Notes under the pieces: generated by a model
Told to the model about the DNA's origin: nothing
Seen by the model: only the letters and a program-made list of their open reading frames with translations
The model's database searches: none
Translations under genes and position numbers: made by a program
Assembly: GCA_964445375.1 (NCBI GenBank)
Contig: CAYUKO010000101.1
Location: forward strand, 1-14,368
DNA from: COE1 sp964445375
GTDB lineage: Bacteria > Bacillota > Clostridia > Lachnospirales > Lachnospiraceae
DNA: 14,368 bases
Direction: 5' to 3'
In this document: one piece after another, positions 14,122-14,368 of the stretch
How the letters are laid out: each line of letters starts with the position of its first letter
Position numbering within the stretch: the first letter of the stretch is position 1

Positions 14122-14368
14122 TTGAAAGTGTGGATAAGAAAAAAATTATATACAATTATGTTGATAATGATTTATATTTTTTCAGTACTACCTATGTACG
14201 AGAGATTAGTGCTGCCTATGGATAAAAGGGATAATATACTCAACTCTGTTGAACTTTGTTGGATATATACGCTTTTGTCATTATTTGCAATGGGAAATAT
14301 AGCATCATATATAACAAAGTGTTATGACAAAAAGATGCTTTTGAAATTTAACAATATGATTTATATAT
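14122..14368 (+). CDS. Unidentified membrane protein, N-terminal part, cut by window end
   Basis: The frame stays open for 82 codons from a TTG start to the edge, with GAGGAGG (14108-14114) seven bases before it. The protein starts MKVWIRKKLYTIMLIMIYIFSVLP, a basic N-terminus and a hydrophobic segment at about 9-24. A second hydrophobic stretch, VELCWIYTLLSLFAMGNIASYI, is at about 43-64. It could be a polytopic membrane protein. I do not recognise the family from this part. Its upstream region, with repeats and a TATAAT box, makes it a candidate target of the sigma-like protein just before it. Confidence 0.6.
   Translation, partial: MKVWIRKKLYTIMLIMIYIFSVLPMYERLVLPMDKRDNILNSVELCWIYTLLSLFAMGNIASYITKCYDKKMLLKFNNMIYI

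Noticed and set aside
1..14368. CRISPR array, insertion sequence or phage integrase
   Set aside because: No evenly spaced direct repeats, no transposase or integrase frame and no terminal inverted repeats were seen, although the tRNA at the left edge is a common integration site.

Overview
The window looks like a chromosomal segment from a low-GC Firmicute, most likely a Lachnospiraceae-type gut Clostridium. Supporting signs are A+T-rich intergenic DNA, strong AGGAGG-type ribosome binding sites, some TTG and GTG starts, lipoprotein-anchored OppA, a YtrA-type GntR/ABC cassette, and a BlaI/M56 pair whose receptor ends in a short Cys/His domain. The species is inference; there is no rRNA in the window to decide it.

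Layout, left to right. (1) The 3' part of a tRNA-Gly(GCC), then a strong terminator and about 290 bases of hairpin-dense non-coding DNA leading into murI (glutamate racemase), which ends in a terminator over its stop codon. (2) A leftward block: a membrane-anchored leucine-rich-repeat protein with an N-terminal zinc ribbon, and upstream of it a three-gene operon gntR(ytrA-like)-ATPase-permease with overlapping genes, a consensus-like promoter and a palindromic operator over its -10. (3) An A+T-rich divergent region with a strong rightward promoter and a leader RNA that ends in a terminator-like hairpin, then the complete oligopeptide importer operon oppB-C-D-F-A with a perfect hairpin before oppA and a strong terminator after it. 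(4) An accessory-looking block: blaI, a blaR1-like M56 protease, a small protein resembling sigma-70 region 4, and the start of an unidentified membrane protein cut by the window edge.

How the genes work together. opp imports peptides. OppA captures the peptide, OppB and OppC form the pore, and OppD and OppF hydrolyse ATP. The ytr-like operon is expected to repress itself through its GntR protein. The most unusual part is the right end. The palindrome in the blaI promoter (TACTACA-N4-TGTAGTA) recurs almost exactly in front of the sigma-like gene, so a two-step cascade is plausible: membrane signal, M56 protease, BlaI derepression, sigma-like protein, downstream target. The receptor lacks a penicillin-binding sensor domain, so the signal is probably not a beta-lactam bound in the classical way. 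The next gene has a repeated TGGCATG motif and a TATAAT box upstream, which makes it a candidate target. This cascade is inference from sites and domains; no function was tested.
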